Shown: positions 52,662-61,268 of the stretch, in pieces
Numbering within the stretch: the stretch's first letter is position 1
Layout of the letters: the number at the start of each line of letters is the position of its first letter
Source: JASGJS01 sp047601185
GTDB lineage: Bacteria > Pseudomonadota > Gammaproteobacteria > JAURND01
DNA length: 64,000 nt
Assembly: GCA_047601185.1 (NCBI GenBank)
Contig: JASGJS010000001.1
Span: forward strand, 1-64,000
Reading direction: 5' to 3'
Translations under genes and position numbers: made by a program
The notes under the pieces: model-generated
Told to the model about the DNA's origin: nothing
Database searches by the model: none
What the model saw: the letters and a program-made list of their open reading frames with translations, nothing else

Positions 52662-53663
52662 CTAATCTTCATCATCGTCTGAGAAAATTTGCTCCAAGGT
52701 ATTTGCCATCACAGTTCTGTCTGCCCAAAGGAACAATTTTTGTTCGTTAGCTTTGTCAATTTTTTTCATATACACAGAAGGTATTTCACCAAATCGACGC
52801 TTGATAATTCGCTGAAGCATTAACTGTTCAGCCTCATGTCGACCTTCCTGTCGACCTTCATGACGCCCCTTCATTCGGCCTTGTTCCTCCCACTGTTGCG
52901 CTATTGTCATAACCTCACCTTGTAATTTAGGAGATAAATATCGTGGCATTGCTTCTAATAGCAGGTCCGGCGAATTCATACTACTATCAGTAATGATGTA
53001 TCTTAGCACAATTTCGCCCAGATAGTCACCTAAGCTCGTTTGACCCTCTAGCAACTGAATCCAAGCCAACATAACATCTAAAATCCGTTTAAAATCAACA
53101 GATTTTCTATATTTTAGTGCGTAAGCGACTATGCCAAACAATTGCTGTTTACGCAATTCATCGTCTGACGTCCTATTGATATCCAACAGCTGATAAGGCT
53201 TTAAAAAGGTTTCTCTGGCCAGTTCCTCTAATTCCCCAAATAGAGGGAAAATATCTAGAGGTGCATTCCAGACTTCATTACCCGCATATATTACTATAGG
53301 ATACACTAGCGGTATATCACTCCCTGGATTTTGGCTGATATGATGCTCCATAACTCTAATCGTATAACCCAATAAGCGAAAAGCCATAAGTCGGTCAACT
53401 GTAGACTGATGCTCGCATAGGAGGTACAAATAAGCCGTTTTTTTATTATTAAGCTGGACGGAATAAACCACATCCGCTTCAGTCTCTACATAATCAGGAT
53501 CGATAAAAGTATGATCTTCTAATCGTAAAGTACTAAAATCAACTTGATCAAGAATTTTTTTGGGCAAATGAGCATTAAAAAACTCCGTAGCGACCTCTAT
53601 TTTATCCATAGCAAGTTTGAATATTTTGTCATGTCTTTTATGCAGCTTGTTGTTATTGTTCAT
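52662..53663 (-). CDS. Rpn-family recombination-promoting nuclease (first paralog)
   Basis: A 333-aa PD-(D/E)XK family protein. The motifs HDKIFKLAMDKIEVATEFF, then DPDYVETEADVVYSVQLNNK and YLYLLCEHQSTVDRLMAFRL (E-x-Q of the nuclease core) are diagnostic. A short Gly/Arg/Glu repeat (RMKGRHEGRQEGRHEAEQ) lies near the C-terminus. Rpn proteins nick or cut DNA and are often mobile-element-linked. A second paralog lies at 59655 with a related 3' flank. It is next to the integrase, inside the island. Confidence 0.9.
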   Translation of the reverse strand: MNNNNKLHKRHDKIFKLAMDKIEVATEFFNAHLPKKILDQVDFSTLRLEDHTFIDPDYVETEADVVYSVQLNNKKTAYLYLLCEHQSTVDRLMAFRLLGYTIRVMEHHISQNPGSDIPLVYPIVIYAGNEVWNAPLDIFPLFGELEELARETFLKPYQLLDINRTSDDELRKQQLFGIVAYALKYRKSVDFKRILDVMLAWIQLLEGQTSLGDYLGEIVLRYIITDSSMNSPDLLLEAMPRYLSPKLQGEVMTIAQQWEEQGRMKGRHEGRQEGRHEAEQLMLQRIIKRRFGEIPSVYMKKIDKANEQKLFLWADRTVMANTLEQIFSDDDED

Positions 53664-53759
53664 AAAATTTAATGGTGGTTGAGAATTAATTCATTTAAAA
53701 AATTTGTCGAAATTTTATCATAATAACAGCAAGAAAAATAAAGTAATTTAAATATTTTT

Positions 53760-54974
53760 TTAATCTAAAATTTCATCATTAGACTGAATTCCTATATACT
53801 GTAAAATACAGTCAGATATCTGCTGCATTGGCTTGCGCAATCGCTCAATATCGATAATAATATATCCAGCCGTTACATCGCCACTAGCTTTATGGTTCAA
53901 TAACCGCTTCATGGCATATGCAGAAATATCCAAACTCTCGGCAATGGTGATAAAAGTTCGACGCAAATCGTGCATTGTAAATTCAACGCCAGATCCTTTG
54001 ATGACATGAGCTACTTGCTTACGAGGCTCTACAACATGGCCTGCAGCACCATTCCCAGGAAATACATATTCATTAATAGCTTCACATTTTCGTTTTTTCA
54101 ATAAGTCAACCGTGAAATCAGACAACGGCAACCTATGATCTTGATGGTTTTTAGTTTCTTGAACCTCGAACACCTTGTCTTTTAGGTCTACATTTTCCCA
54201 TTTCAAAGTAGAGACCTCTTGTCTTCGTAATCCCGTGAACAAAGTAAATAAAAATAAATCTCTTAGAATACCATTCTCTAAACTAATAACCGCCTGATAC
54301 CATGCCGGTAGTTGATGTGGCTTGATATAAGTTTGACGACGCTTAACGCGATACCATGCTCTACTTTGAGACAATCTTGAGACTGGGTTGTGCATAATAA
54401 AAGGTTGTCCCTTGCTATCTTCGTATTTATTGATTGCGTAATTAAATAATGCTCTTAAAATGCGCATTGAGAGGTTGGCATAAGCCTCCCCATGTTCTTT
54501 GCCTAATTCTGCATGTAACTTTTCAATAAGATCTTTTGTAAAGATCTTGATGGGCTTATTGAGCCATTTTATAAAAGAAACCTGCATGACTCGCTTATAA
54601 TCATATAAGGTTCTATTTTTCAGCGATTTTTTGGTATTTAAGTAATCATTAAAAAATTCTTTTAATGTGATAACCTGAACTTTTTTCGCCACCTTTTTAG
54701 CAATTGGGTCAATGCCTGTAGCAATTTCCCCCAACTGTTTAAAAGCCTCCTTTCTTGCCATTTCAACTGTTAAAGCTGGATAATGCCCTAAAGTAATTCT
54801 ACGTAATTTTCCATTAACCAATTTTTCAATAAAAAAAGCTTTAGTACCTCCTGAAACCACCCTTACCCCAAAACCCTTCAAGTTATCGTCATAATAACGT
54901 TTTTGGGCCGTTCGCCCTTTTTGGGCAATTTCAGGGATGGGCAATTTATCCACTACCAACTTTGTTAACCGCAT
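53760..54974 (-). CDS. int: P4-type tyrosine integrase of the island
   Basis: A 404-aa site-specific recombinase. The N-terminal DUF4102 arm-binding domain has YDDNLKGFGVRVVSGGTKAF and RRITLGHYPALTVEMARKEA; the catalytic domain has Arg in FTGLRRQEVSTL, His-x-x-Arg in MHDLRRTFITIAE, HK in LLNHKASGDVTAGYI with the nucleophilic Tyr. An upstream start at 55040 is in frame, but MRLTKLVVDKLP is the family N-terminus. Its target is tRNA-Thr, as shown by the adjacent attR. Paired 9-mers lie 23 bases upstream and could be autoregulatory. Confidence 0.95.
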   Translation of the reverse strand: MRLTKLVVDKLPIPEIAQKGRTAQKRYYDDNLKGFGVRVVSGGTKAFFIEKLVNGKLRRITLGHYPALTVEMARKEAFKQLGEIATGIDPIAKKVAKKVQVITLKEFFNDYLNTKKSLKNRTLYDYKRVMQVSFIKWLNKPIKIFTKDLIEKLHAELGKEHGEAYANLSMRILRALFNYAINKYEDSKGQPFIMHNPVSRLSQSRAWYRVKRRQTYIKPHQLPAWYQAVISLENGILRDLFLFTLFTGLRRQEVSTLKWENVDLKDKVFEVQETKNHQDHRLPLSDFTVDLLKKRKCEAINEYVFPGNGAAGHVVEPRKQVAHVIKGSGVEFTMHDLRRTFITIAESLDISAYAMKRLLNHKASGDVTAGYIIIDIERLRKPMQQISDCILQYIGIQSNDEILD

Positions 54975-54997
54975 AGAAAACCTCCCAACCCCAAAAG

Positions 54998-55019
54998 TGT
55001 GTCGAATATGTGTCGAAGG
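54998..55019. promoter_or_regulatory. Candidate integrase arm-type sites in the int promoter
   Basis: The same pair of TGTGTCGAA 9-mers separated by TA, followed by GG, as at 12553-12574 and in the same orientation. The sites lie between int and attR, so bound integrase could both bring the ends together and repress its own gene. Confidence 0.5.
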
Positions 55020-55137
55020 TTTGAGTAGAAATGCCTGCAAAACCTTGCAAAGAATTATAACACTAACCTATTGAATTACAATAAGTTATGAAAGAAAATG
55101 CAAAGATTTAAAAAGGTTTGAAAACGGTTTGTTTTGA

Positions 55138-55193
55138 ATTTGTAATCAGTAGGTCGTGAGTTCGAGTCCCACTGCCAGCACCAATAAAATCAA
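55138..55193 (+). other. attR: right attachment site of the island
   Basis: A 56-bp exact copy of 12462-12517, the 3' part of tRNA-Thr with its CCA and 10-odd trailing bases. It does not make a full tRNA. From here to 55402 (209 bp) there is no gene; the only structure seen is a pair of TGTAGAAG repeats at 55231-55249. Confidence 0.93.
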
Positions 55194-55402
55194 CTGGTGA
55201 GCGTGAGAGGATGAAAAATGAAAAGCTTCATGTAGAAGCTATGTAGAAGTTGAATACCAAGAATTAGCCTAAGATTAAAGAGGATGATTTTAAGCACTGG
55301 CAATGCGCTAAATATATGCACTAGATTTTTAAGCGGCGAAACACCTGTTGCCCGATTTGTAAATTTCACTTATCTAAAACTCTCACTTTTAACAACAAGC
55401 CT

Positions 55403-56065
55403 ATGCAGCTTGTAAAAAAATTATTTTGGTTTCTTACCATAATATTTGTTCCAGTATTTATTTCTATTTATTGGAAAGAGCGTTTTACAACCTTAATAAG
55501 TCTCCTAGCCGTGACATTAGCCTACATGCTTTTTTCCGACGCACCAATGATAATAAAATTCAAAAAATCCTGCATAATTATAATAAAAAAATCTTCTCTT
55601 TTAAATTTTGTCAGGATCAAATTTCCTACTATAGTTATTGGTAAAGGTGACAATTATGAAAAAATAAAGATTCATCGCGAAAAAATATATCGGACTTTAT
55701 CAATTGGGGTCAGAAATAATTCGAATGACTTTTTGACTAATTGTAAACTTTATCTAGACCATACGAAGAAAGATGGAAAAATAGGAACTTTATTAATTAA
55801 TAATACTTTCGACATACCTCCTAAAAAAGAGCGATATATTAGCATCGCTTCTTATGGTGAAGCCATTGATAATAACGAAAATGGTAATGAATATATCACC
55901 TTTTCCATACCAAACCCAGGCTTTTTTGCCTACGAACATATGCCCTCAGCGGATAAAAAACACATTATTACCTTAAGACTTATCTCATCTGAAAATGTAA
56001 CGGTTGAAGCCAATTGCTATCTTTGGGTAAATGAAAACAGGAAACTTCATCTTGAAAAAATATAA
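55403..56065 (+). CDS. Hypothetical membrane-anchored protein, 220 aa
   Basis: Two N-terminal membrane helices (about residues 7-23, FWFLTIIFVPVFISIYW, and 29-45, TTLISLLAVTLAYMLF) are followed by a soluble, beta-rich domain with TLSIGVRNNSNDFLTNCKLY and YISIASYGEAI. That domain is suggestive of an Ig-like sandwich. Not recognised as a named family. AT-rich. It lies just outside attR, upstream of another unknown gene on the same strand, with about 145 bp between them. Confidence 0.55.
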   Translation: MQLVKKLFWFLTIIFVPVFISIYWKERFTTLISLLAVTLAYMLFSDAPMIIKFKKSCIIIIKKSSLLNFVRIKFPTIVIGKGDNYEKIKIHREKIYRTLSIGVRNNSNDFLTNCKLYLDHTKKDGKIGTLLINNTFDIPPKKERYISIASYGEAIDNNENGNEYITFSIPNPGFFAYEHMPSADKKHIITLRLISSENVTVEANCYLWVNENRKLHLEKI

Positions 56066-56210
56066 ATGACTCCATACACTATTAATAATTAGAAAATCAC
56101 TAAAAGGATTTAAAAACTTTTCTCATTCTTATTACATGTTGATAGTGTATCTCAAATTCGATATTTTTTAGGTACATACTATGAATTTTTACGACTATTG
56201 GACTTAAGTA

Positions 56211-57128
56211 ATGTCATCCATTTTTACTCATGATCTAGAAGGAAGAGATCCAATTTACCTCGATGCTTTAAATGAAACCCTCCCTTGGCATAAATCTGCA
56301 AAAAATTATTGGCAAAGCTTGTATGATCAAAACAAGGATCTCCTCGACTTGGATTTCCCAAACAAGCTTTCTTATGATTTTTTTAGCGGTCTATGGGAAT
56401 TAACTTTGATTGATTACCTCTGGAGACACGAAAACAACCACTTTGAACTATTAGCATTGCCAGGAAAAGTCAGCAAACCAGATTTTTGTTTTAAATACAA
56501 TGGCCAAAAATTTTTTGTTGAAGCTGTGTGCAGTAGTCCTGGCAATAGGGTGAACCTCAGTGTTCCATTAGCAGAAATTTCAGGAAAAGCTAGATTGACT
56601 CCCATTGGAGAATACAAAGAAAGTTTGTGTGCTTCCTTAAAAGAAAAAGCTTATACCAAATATTACGGAGAAAACTCTTCTGGCTATAAAGAATATATGA
56701 CTAAAACGAGCGGTTTTATTATAGCAATTTCCGTAGCTAAAATTCCCTTTTTTAATCAACCACGAAGATTAGATGTAGATATGAGTTGTTTATTTGGGCT
56801 ATCAAGTCCCAAAATTCCTATCTTACCGCTATCTTTCCCAGGTAATTCTGAAAAATTAGGACGTCTTTATTATGATAATTCTCAACCAAAATTTCCAAAA
56901 TCTAGTAATATCAGCCCAATAGATTCTGACTATTTTACAAGTGAGAAATATAAACATGTAAGTGCTGTTTTGATTTCCAAGCACGGCAACGTTTTTTTCC
57001 CCGATATAGAAAAATTTGAAAATAATCGAATTTGGGATGATATCAGGAATGACTTTACCTTAATTCATAATCCATTTGCTTCTATTAAGCTTCCTCGTGG
57101 TCTTTTATCAGTAAGACTTGAAGTCTAA
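56211..57128 (+). CDS. Possible PD-(D/E)XK nuclease-like protein, 305 aa
   Basis: No named family. The segment SKPDFCFKYNGQKFFVEAV (about residues 86-105) has the spacing of a PD-(D/E)XK core: PD, then a hydrophobic strand with E-A-V. It is preceded by WELTLIDYLWRHENNHFELL, a helix-strand like that in restriction-endonuclease folds. The C-terminal third (VSAVLISKHGNVFF and LIHNPFASIKLP) looks like proteins with a final beta region. A defence nuclease is a hypothesis only. Confidence 0.45.
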   Translation: MSSIFTHDLEGRDPIYLDALNETLPWHKSAKNYWQSLYDQNKDLLDLDFPNKLSYDFFSGLWELTLIDYLWRHENNHFELLALPGKVSKPDFCFKYNGQKFFVEAVCSSPGNRVNLSVPLAEISGKARLTPIGEYKESLCASLKEKAYTKYYGENSSGYKEYMTKTSGFIIAISVAKIPFFNQPRRLDVDMSCLFGLSSPKIPILPLSFPGNSEKLGRLYYDNSQPKFPKSSNISPIDSDYFTSEKYKHVSAVLISKHGNVFFPDIEKFENNRIWDDIRNDFTLIHNPFASIKLPRGLLSVRLEV

Positions 57129-57266
57129 CAAGAAATTACAACTCAGAGTAAGATGGGAACGGATATAGCGGACAATAGCAGGACTATTATATTCAATTAA
57201 CGCTTCCTAGTTGCTATTGCCTCAATATTTATAAAATAGAAAATACAATATGAGGACCCCACAGCC

Positions 57267-57490
57267 TCAACAATGATACCCATTAACATCGTCGCCGCAA
57301 ATCGCAATTGAGAACTCCAAAATTCCTGCTTCCGTAAACGCACTAACGTGCCCTCCCATATAGACCTGCAAAGCAGCTAACTGCTTATTGAGGCCAGATA
57401 TACTGCATGATGCTGGGCTATCATATTCATAGTTTTGGCTCCTGTGATGATTCTGGATGACATCTTTGACCAAATAATCCAAATTATTCA
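57267..57490 (-). pseudogene. Unknown small gene cut at its 5' end by IS element B copy 2
   Basis: The remaining 74 codons begin NNLDYLVKDVIQNHHRSQ and end SIAICGDDVNGYHC. The apparent ATG at 57491 uses a base from the IS end. Removing the IS and one TTCA duplicate gives an upstream ATG-GAA-ATG-ATT-GTG joined to the frame, so only a few codons were displaced. A small amount of product might still be made from the new ATG. It lies downstream of the 92-aa gene at 58727, originally the next gene. Confidence 0.5.
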
Positions 57491-57529
57491 TGTCAACCCC
57501 CCATTTTTAGTACAACGCATAAGTAGAAA

Positions 57530-58264
57530 TCATAGCATTTCCCTATATTGCTGTGGTGTCAAATGCCCCAGCGACTGATGGGGTCTTTCCAGGTTATATT
57601 CCTGTAACCATTGATCAGTTATGGCTTGCACGTGGTTAATATCCTTAAATAAATGCACACCTAATACTTCTTCACGATAAGTACGATTAAATCGTTCGAT
57701 ATAAGCATTCTGTGCTGGTTTTCCTGGCTCAATATGACGAAGCTTTACACCATGTTTTTTGGCCCAATCAAACATTTCTTTTGAAATATTCTCAGGGCCA
57801 TTATCCACCCGAAGCTGCATAGGATAACCATGCTTGATAGATATCCAATCTAAAAACGCTGTTACCCGTTTAGCAGGTAATGATAAATTTGCTTGGATTC
57901 CCAATGCTTCCCGATTGCAGTCATCCAGTACATTCACAGTGCGAAATCGCCTACCATTTGCAAGTGCATCGCTCATGAAATCCATCGACCAGCTTTCATT
58001 CATTTGCATTGGCCAATTCAACGCAGTTTTCTCTCTCTGTGGCAGTCGCCTTTTGGGCTTACGTCTTAAATTTAATTTTAAATCACAATAAACCCTATAA
58101 ACACGCTTATGGTTCCATTGATAACCTTGTTGTCTGAGTTTTTGAAACATCTTTTCAAACCCATAACGGCGATACCTAATGGCTAAATCCTGCAGAGCAC
58201 ATTTAATCTCCTCATCATTTTCTAATTTATGAGAATATCCAAAAACTGAACGACTAATGTTCAA
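57530..58264 (-). CDS. IS3-family transposase OrfB (element B, copy 2)
   Basis: Identical to OrfB at 50904, with the same DDE motifs, produced by frameshifting from OrfA. Confidence 0.92.
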   Translation of the reverse strand: MNISRSVFGYSHKLENDEEIKCALQDLAIRYRRYGFEKMFQKLRQQGYQWNHKRVYRVYCDLKLNLRRKPKRRLPQREKTALNWPMQMNESWSMDFMSDALANGRRFRTVNVLDDCNREALGIQANLSLPAKRVTAFLDWISIKHGYPMQLRVDNGPENISKEMFDWAKKHGVKLRHIEPGKPAQNAYIERFNRTYREEVLGVHLFKDINHVQAITDQWLQEYNLERPHQSLGHLTPQQYREML

Positions 58265-58344
58265 TAATCGGCAGGCTCGATTTAGGCTAATTTGATGGGT
58301 TTGAATTGCATAATTAACCCATTCTCTACGCTCTACTGCCGTAA

Positions 58345-58608
58345 CTATTTTTTTTCGAGAACATCTTTCAATACCCGATAATCCAGGCTTAATTCAGCAT
58401 ACATATGTTTTAAGCGCTGATTTTCTTCTTCTAGCTGTTTTAAGCGTTTTACATCTGATTCGATCATTCCATTAAATTTGTTCCGCCAGCTATAAATCGT
58501 TGCCTCGCTAATGGCATATTTTCGGCTTAAATCGACGATGGGCACACCGGCTTCAAGCTCTTTTAAAATCCCAATTATTTGGTTTTCAGTAAATCTCGTT
58601 TTTTTCAT
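58345..58608 (-). CDS. IS3-family transposase OrfA (element B, copy 2)
   Basis: Identical to OrfA at 51719, 87 aa, HTH plus zipper, ending at the A8 frameshift run. Confidence 0.93.
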   Translation of the reverse strand: MKKTRFTENQIIGILKELEAGVPIVDLSRKYAISEATIYSWRNKFNGMIESDVKRLKQLEEENQRLKHMYAELSLDYRVLKDVLEKK

Positions 58609-58726
58609 TGTAGAGTCCTCTTAGTTCGACTAGTTTATCGGAAAACTCTACTTATGGGTTGTACTATTTTAGGGGAGGATTACCTTCACAATCATTTCCA
58701 TTTGCCGAAAGTGATACTTGATTATT

Positions 58727-59005
58727 CTATCTACCATGCTGAGGCCCTCCATTGTTAATAGCTTCGGCACAGTTTTGGCTTTGAATAGTATTAAGTATAG
58801 ATTCGCTAATTTTTTCAGCGTTTTCTATAAAATCAGAAACGACCCAGAAATAGGTGTGAATAACCGAGGGTGGAAGGTCTAAAATATTACCTTCCAACGC
58901 GGCATCTAATAAAGCTCTAGCTTTCGTAAGGTTTTCCATAATGGCTTCTTGAGATTCTAGATGGTTTATAAATTGCTGTGGATAGTTTATGCTGTGTTCA
59001 GCCAT
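58727..59005 (-). CDS. Hypothetical helical 92-aa protein
   Basis: Not recognised. It starts MAEHSINYPQQFINHLESQE at ATG 59005 with AGGAG eight bases upstream (a longer frame to 59059 has no such site). A helical body follows (ENLTKARALLDAALEGNILD, then FWVVSDFIENAEKISESIL). It resembles the small paired cytosolic proteins of mobile regions. It was followed directly by the gene now at 57267 before the IS arrived. Confidence 0.55.
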   Translation of the reverse strand: MAEHSINYPQQFINHLESQEAIMENLTKARALLDAALEGNILDLPPSVIHTYFWVVSDFIENAEKISESILNTIQSQNCAEAINNGGPQHGR

Positions 59006-59191
59006 AACACGACTCCTATGGTTGTGTTGGGTTAGTGGTAGGCGAGGTGTTAGAGGCACTTCCCTACCGCGCTAATATTTAAATGCTTACCATATGATAC
59101 TAACATCAAATTATCATTTTATCAAACATTATTTTTATGGATAGTCAGCTAAATAAATGTTAATTTACATTTTCTTATTATGGAGGTGCTC

Positions 59192-59374
59192 GTGGCGACT
59201 AAAAAAGCAGATCACATGATCTCAGGTGAAACTTCTAATGAAGAGCTCGTTAGAATTAACTTTGAAGTCTCAATTGAGCTGCGCAATGCCTTCAAAGCAA
59301 AAGTGGCTAGCCAAGGAAAAAAGGTTAAAGATGTTTTAGTGTCTCTAATGACCAACTATCTCAATGAAAACTAG
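59192..59374 (+). CDS. ParG-like ribbon-helix-helix protein
   Basis: About 60 aa: a flexible N-terminus (ATKKADHMISGETSNEE) then the RHH fold VRINFEVSIELRNAFKAKVA and GKKVKDVLVSLMTNYLNE, the ParG pattern. ParG helps plasmid partition with a ParA-type ATPase. No ParA is next to it, so it may be an orphan plasmid remnant or autoregulator. An ATG at 59180 is also in frame, but GGAGGT just before the GTG at 59192 favours the GTG. Confidence 0.65.
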   Translation: MATKKADHMISGETSNEELVRINFEVSIELRNAFKAKVASQGKKVKDVLVSLMTNYLNEN

Positions 59375-59406
59375 TGAAATTGAGCATTCATCTCAATCTA
59401 AGGCTT

Positions 59407-59612
59407 AACGCTCTGCCATAGAGCGAACTGCACCCGCCAACCTTCGTGTACCCATGATAAGTTGTTGTATGGAGAGTGTGGTTCTATCCGGCAGTAAAGC
59501 GTCAATCATGGGGTGGAAGTGGAGTGTTAGGCTAGGCAGAGGGGGGTACGAGGGCGGAGGGTTTTGACTCGCCACCTCGCCATTTGATCAATCACTTAGT
59601 TAGCGAAGAAGG
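59407..59612 (+). repeat. Broken copy of the DUF3050 leader region (copy B)
   Basis: It matches the leader at about 19269-19445: the 3' half of the small ORF (RTAPANLRVPM and SVVLSGSKASI) and the hairpin up to the inner stem. It then jumps to DUF3050 codons around residue 77 (TTTGATCAATCAC...AGCGAAGAAG). The outer 3' arm of the hairpin is lost. A deletion derivative of a second copy of the locus. Confidence 0.6.
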
Positions 59613-59654
59613 CCATTGTTGTTATTGTTACGCCCTTAGAATTAGATAAAAAAA

Positions 59655-60611
59655 CTAATCTTTATCATCTTCTGAGAAAATTTGCTCCAGATTTTCAGCT
59701 TGTACAGCCTTCCTTACCCAAACCAGTAATTTTTGCTCATCAGCGTTTTTGACCTTTTGCGTATAAGTAAGAGGCATTTCACCAAACCGAAGCTTAATAA
59801 TATCCTTAAGTATTAATTGCTCGGCTTCATATCGACCTTCATCTTTCCACTGTTGCGCTATTGTCATAACCTCACCTTGTAATTTAGGAGATAAATATCG
59901 CGGCATTGCCTCTAATAATAGGTCCTGAGTGCCCATATTGCTATTGGCAATGAGATATCTTAACACAATTTCACCAATATAGTCACCCAGAGTCGTTTGT
60001 GCCTCGATAGATTGAACCCAAGCCAGCACATCATATAAAATTCTTTCAAAATCAACAGCTTTCCTATATTTTAGCACGTAAGCAACTATGCCGGACAGTT
60101 GCTGTTTACGGAGCTCATCATCTGGCGTTCTATTGATATCAAATAATTGATAGGGCTTTAAAAAGGTCTCCCTGGCCAGATTTTCTAATTCACCAAATAA
60201 AGGAAAAATGTCTAACGGCGCGTCCCAGGGCTCCTGACCAGCGTAAATGACAATGGGATAAACAAGAGGTATATCGCCATCTGGATTTCCGCTGAGATGC
60301 AGTTCCATAATTTTCATGATATAACGTAATAAGCGGAAAGCCATAAATCGGTCAACTGTGGACTGATGCTCACACAAAATGTAAAAATAACCTGTTTTTT
60401 TATTTTTGAGTTGTACAGAATAAACGACATCAGCTTCCGTTGCCATATAATCTGGATCAATGAAGGAGTGTTTTTCAAGCCTCAATGTATCAAAATCAAC
60501 CTGCTCCAAAATTTTTGGGGGCAGATGTGCATTAAAAAATTCTGTCGCAACCTCTATTTTATCCATAGAAAGTTTAAAAATCTTATCATTCTTTTTATGC
60601 ATATTGCTCAT
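59655..60611 (-). CDS. Rpn-family recombination-promoting nuclease (second paralog)
   Basis: A 318-aa paralog of the protein at 52662, with KKNDKIFKLSMDKIEVATEF, DPDYMATEADVVYSVQLKNK and FYILCEHQSTVDRFMAFRL. The Gly/Arg repeat of the first paralog is reduced to EGRYEAEQL. The start at 60611 (MSNMHKKNDK) fits the family; an upstream frame to 60701 adds unrelated residues. The DNA just past both stops is also similar (TTAGAATTAGATAA), so gene and flank were duplicated together. Confidence 0.88.
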   Translation of the reverse strand: MSNMHKKNDKIFKLSMDKIEVATEFFNAHLPPKILEQVDFDTLRLEKHSFIDPDYMATEADVVYSVQLKNKKTGYFYILCEHQSTVDRFMAFRLLRYIMKIMELHLSGNPDGDIPLVYPIVIYAGQEPWDAPLDIFPLFGELENLARETFLKPYQLFDINRTPDDELRKQQLSGIVAYVLKYRKAVDFERILYDVLAWVQSIEAQTTLGDYIGEIVLRYLIANSNMGTQDLLLEAMPRYLSPKLQGEVMTIAQQWKDEGRYEAEQLILKDIIKLRFGEMPLTYTQKVKNADEQKLLVWVRKAVQAENLEQIFSEDDKD

Positions 60612-60712
60612 AAAACATGACCATCCCTTAAAATTATTTAAAACCACAGATTCTAAGCACAAGCTGCCAATCGCACCCAATTTATTAGGGCGTGATTTCA
60701 CGGCGCCATAGT

Positions 60713-60748
60713 CAGCTCAGAAGTGAGCTGTCCGGAATTTCCGGACAG
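60713..60748. promoter_or_regulatory. Two overlapping perfect palindromes upstream of the second rpn gene
   Basis: CAGCTCA-GAAG-TGAGCTG (60713-60730) is directly followed, sharing CTG, by CTGTCCGGAA-T-TTCCGGACAG (60728-60748). Each is a perfect inverted repeat. They could be operators, a transposon end, or a cruciform site; there is no T-run for a terminator. Confidence 0.4.
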
Positions 60749-60831
60749 TTGCACCTATCAGACACAATTGCCAGATAAAAAGCTGTTGCAGAGCAAATTG
60801 CATGATTTTTATATGTTGAATGTCGGAGAGT

Positions 60832-60965
60832 GTTAGGCTAGGCAGAAGGCGGTACAGTGGCGGAGGGTTTTGACTCGCCACCCTAATCCTTTAGTACCTT
60901 CTGCTTAGCCGCAGTCATTGTACCATTATTTTGAAAAATGGGCAGGCGCGCGTGGAAAAAATATT
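60832..60965 (+). repeat. Copy C of the leader hairpin and downstream flank
   Basis: From GTGTTAGGCTAGGCAGAAG to GGGCAGGCGCGCGTG this matches 19393-19516 closely, with the whole outer and inner stems of the hairpin kept (60836-60910). It breaks off after GGAAAAAA, exactly where copy D takes up at 63183. The remaining DNA to 61268 is AT-rich, without genes, apart from the ribosome site GGAGG of the next gene. Confidence 0.65.
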
Positions 60966-61268
60966 CAGGTAAATACCTCCCAAATTGCATCATATTAATT
61001 CTTACTTAAATTAACCAATTTTTTTTCATCCAGATTTTTTCCATAAACCATACCAATAACTGTCAAAATCTAGCATATCCTGGTATTTCTTCCTACAACA
61101 TGTTTTCTTGCTTCTCCATAAAAACTAAATCTCGCCACATAAATTATGATAAGATGATTCACAGAAACCCAGTATCCAGGTTTGTTTTATTGTTTTACCC
61201 AATAGAAAAACCTGAATATCTAAAACAGATATTTTCAATGCAAAAATATTTATAAATGGAGGAATCAT

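Larger units (their letters stand above)
57491..58684 (-). mobile_element. IS3-family (IS407-group) element B, copy 2
   Basis: A 1194-bp copy identical in its proteins to that at 50865, same orientation, with TTCA duplications (57487-57490 and 58685-58688). Being in direct orientation with copy 1, recombination between the two would delete or loop out 6.6 kb containing the integrase and attR. Confidence 0.93.

Noticed and set aside
55138..55183. A second tRNA-Thr gene at 55.1 kb
   Set aside because: Only the 3' part from the anticodon arm is present; the acceptor 5' strand and D-arm are missing, as expected for attR.
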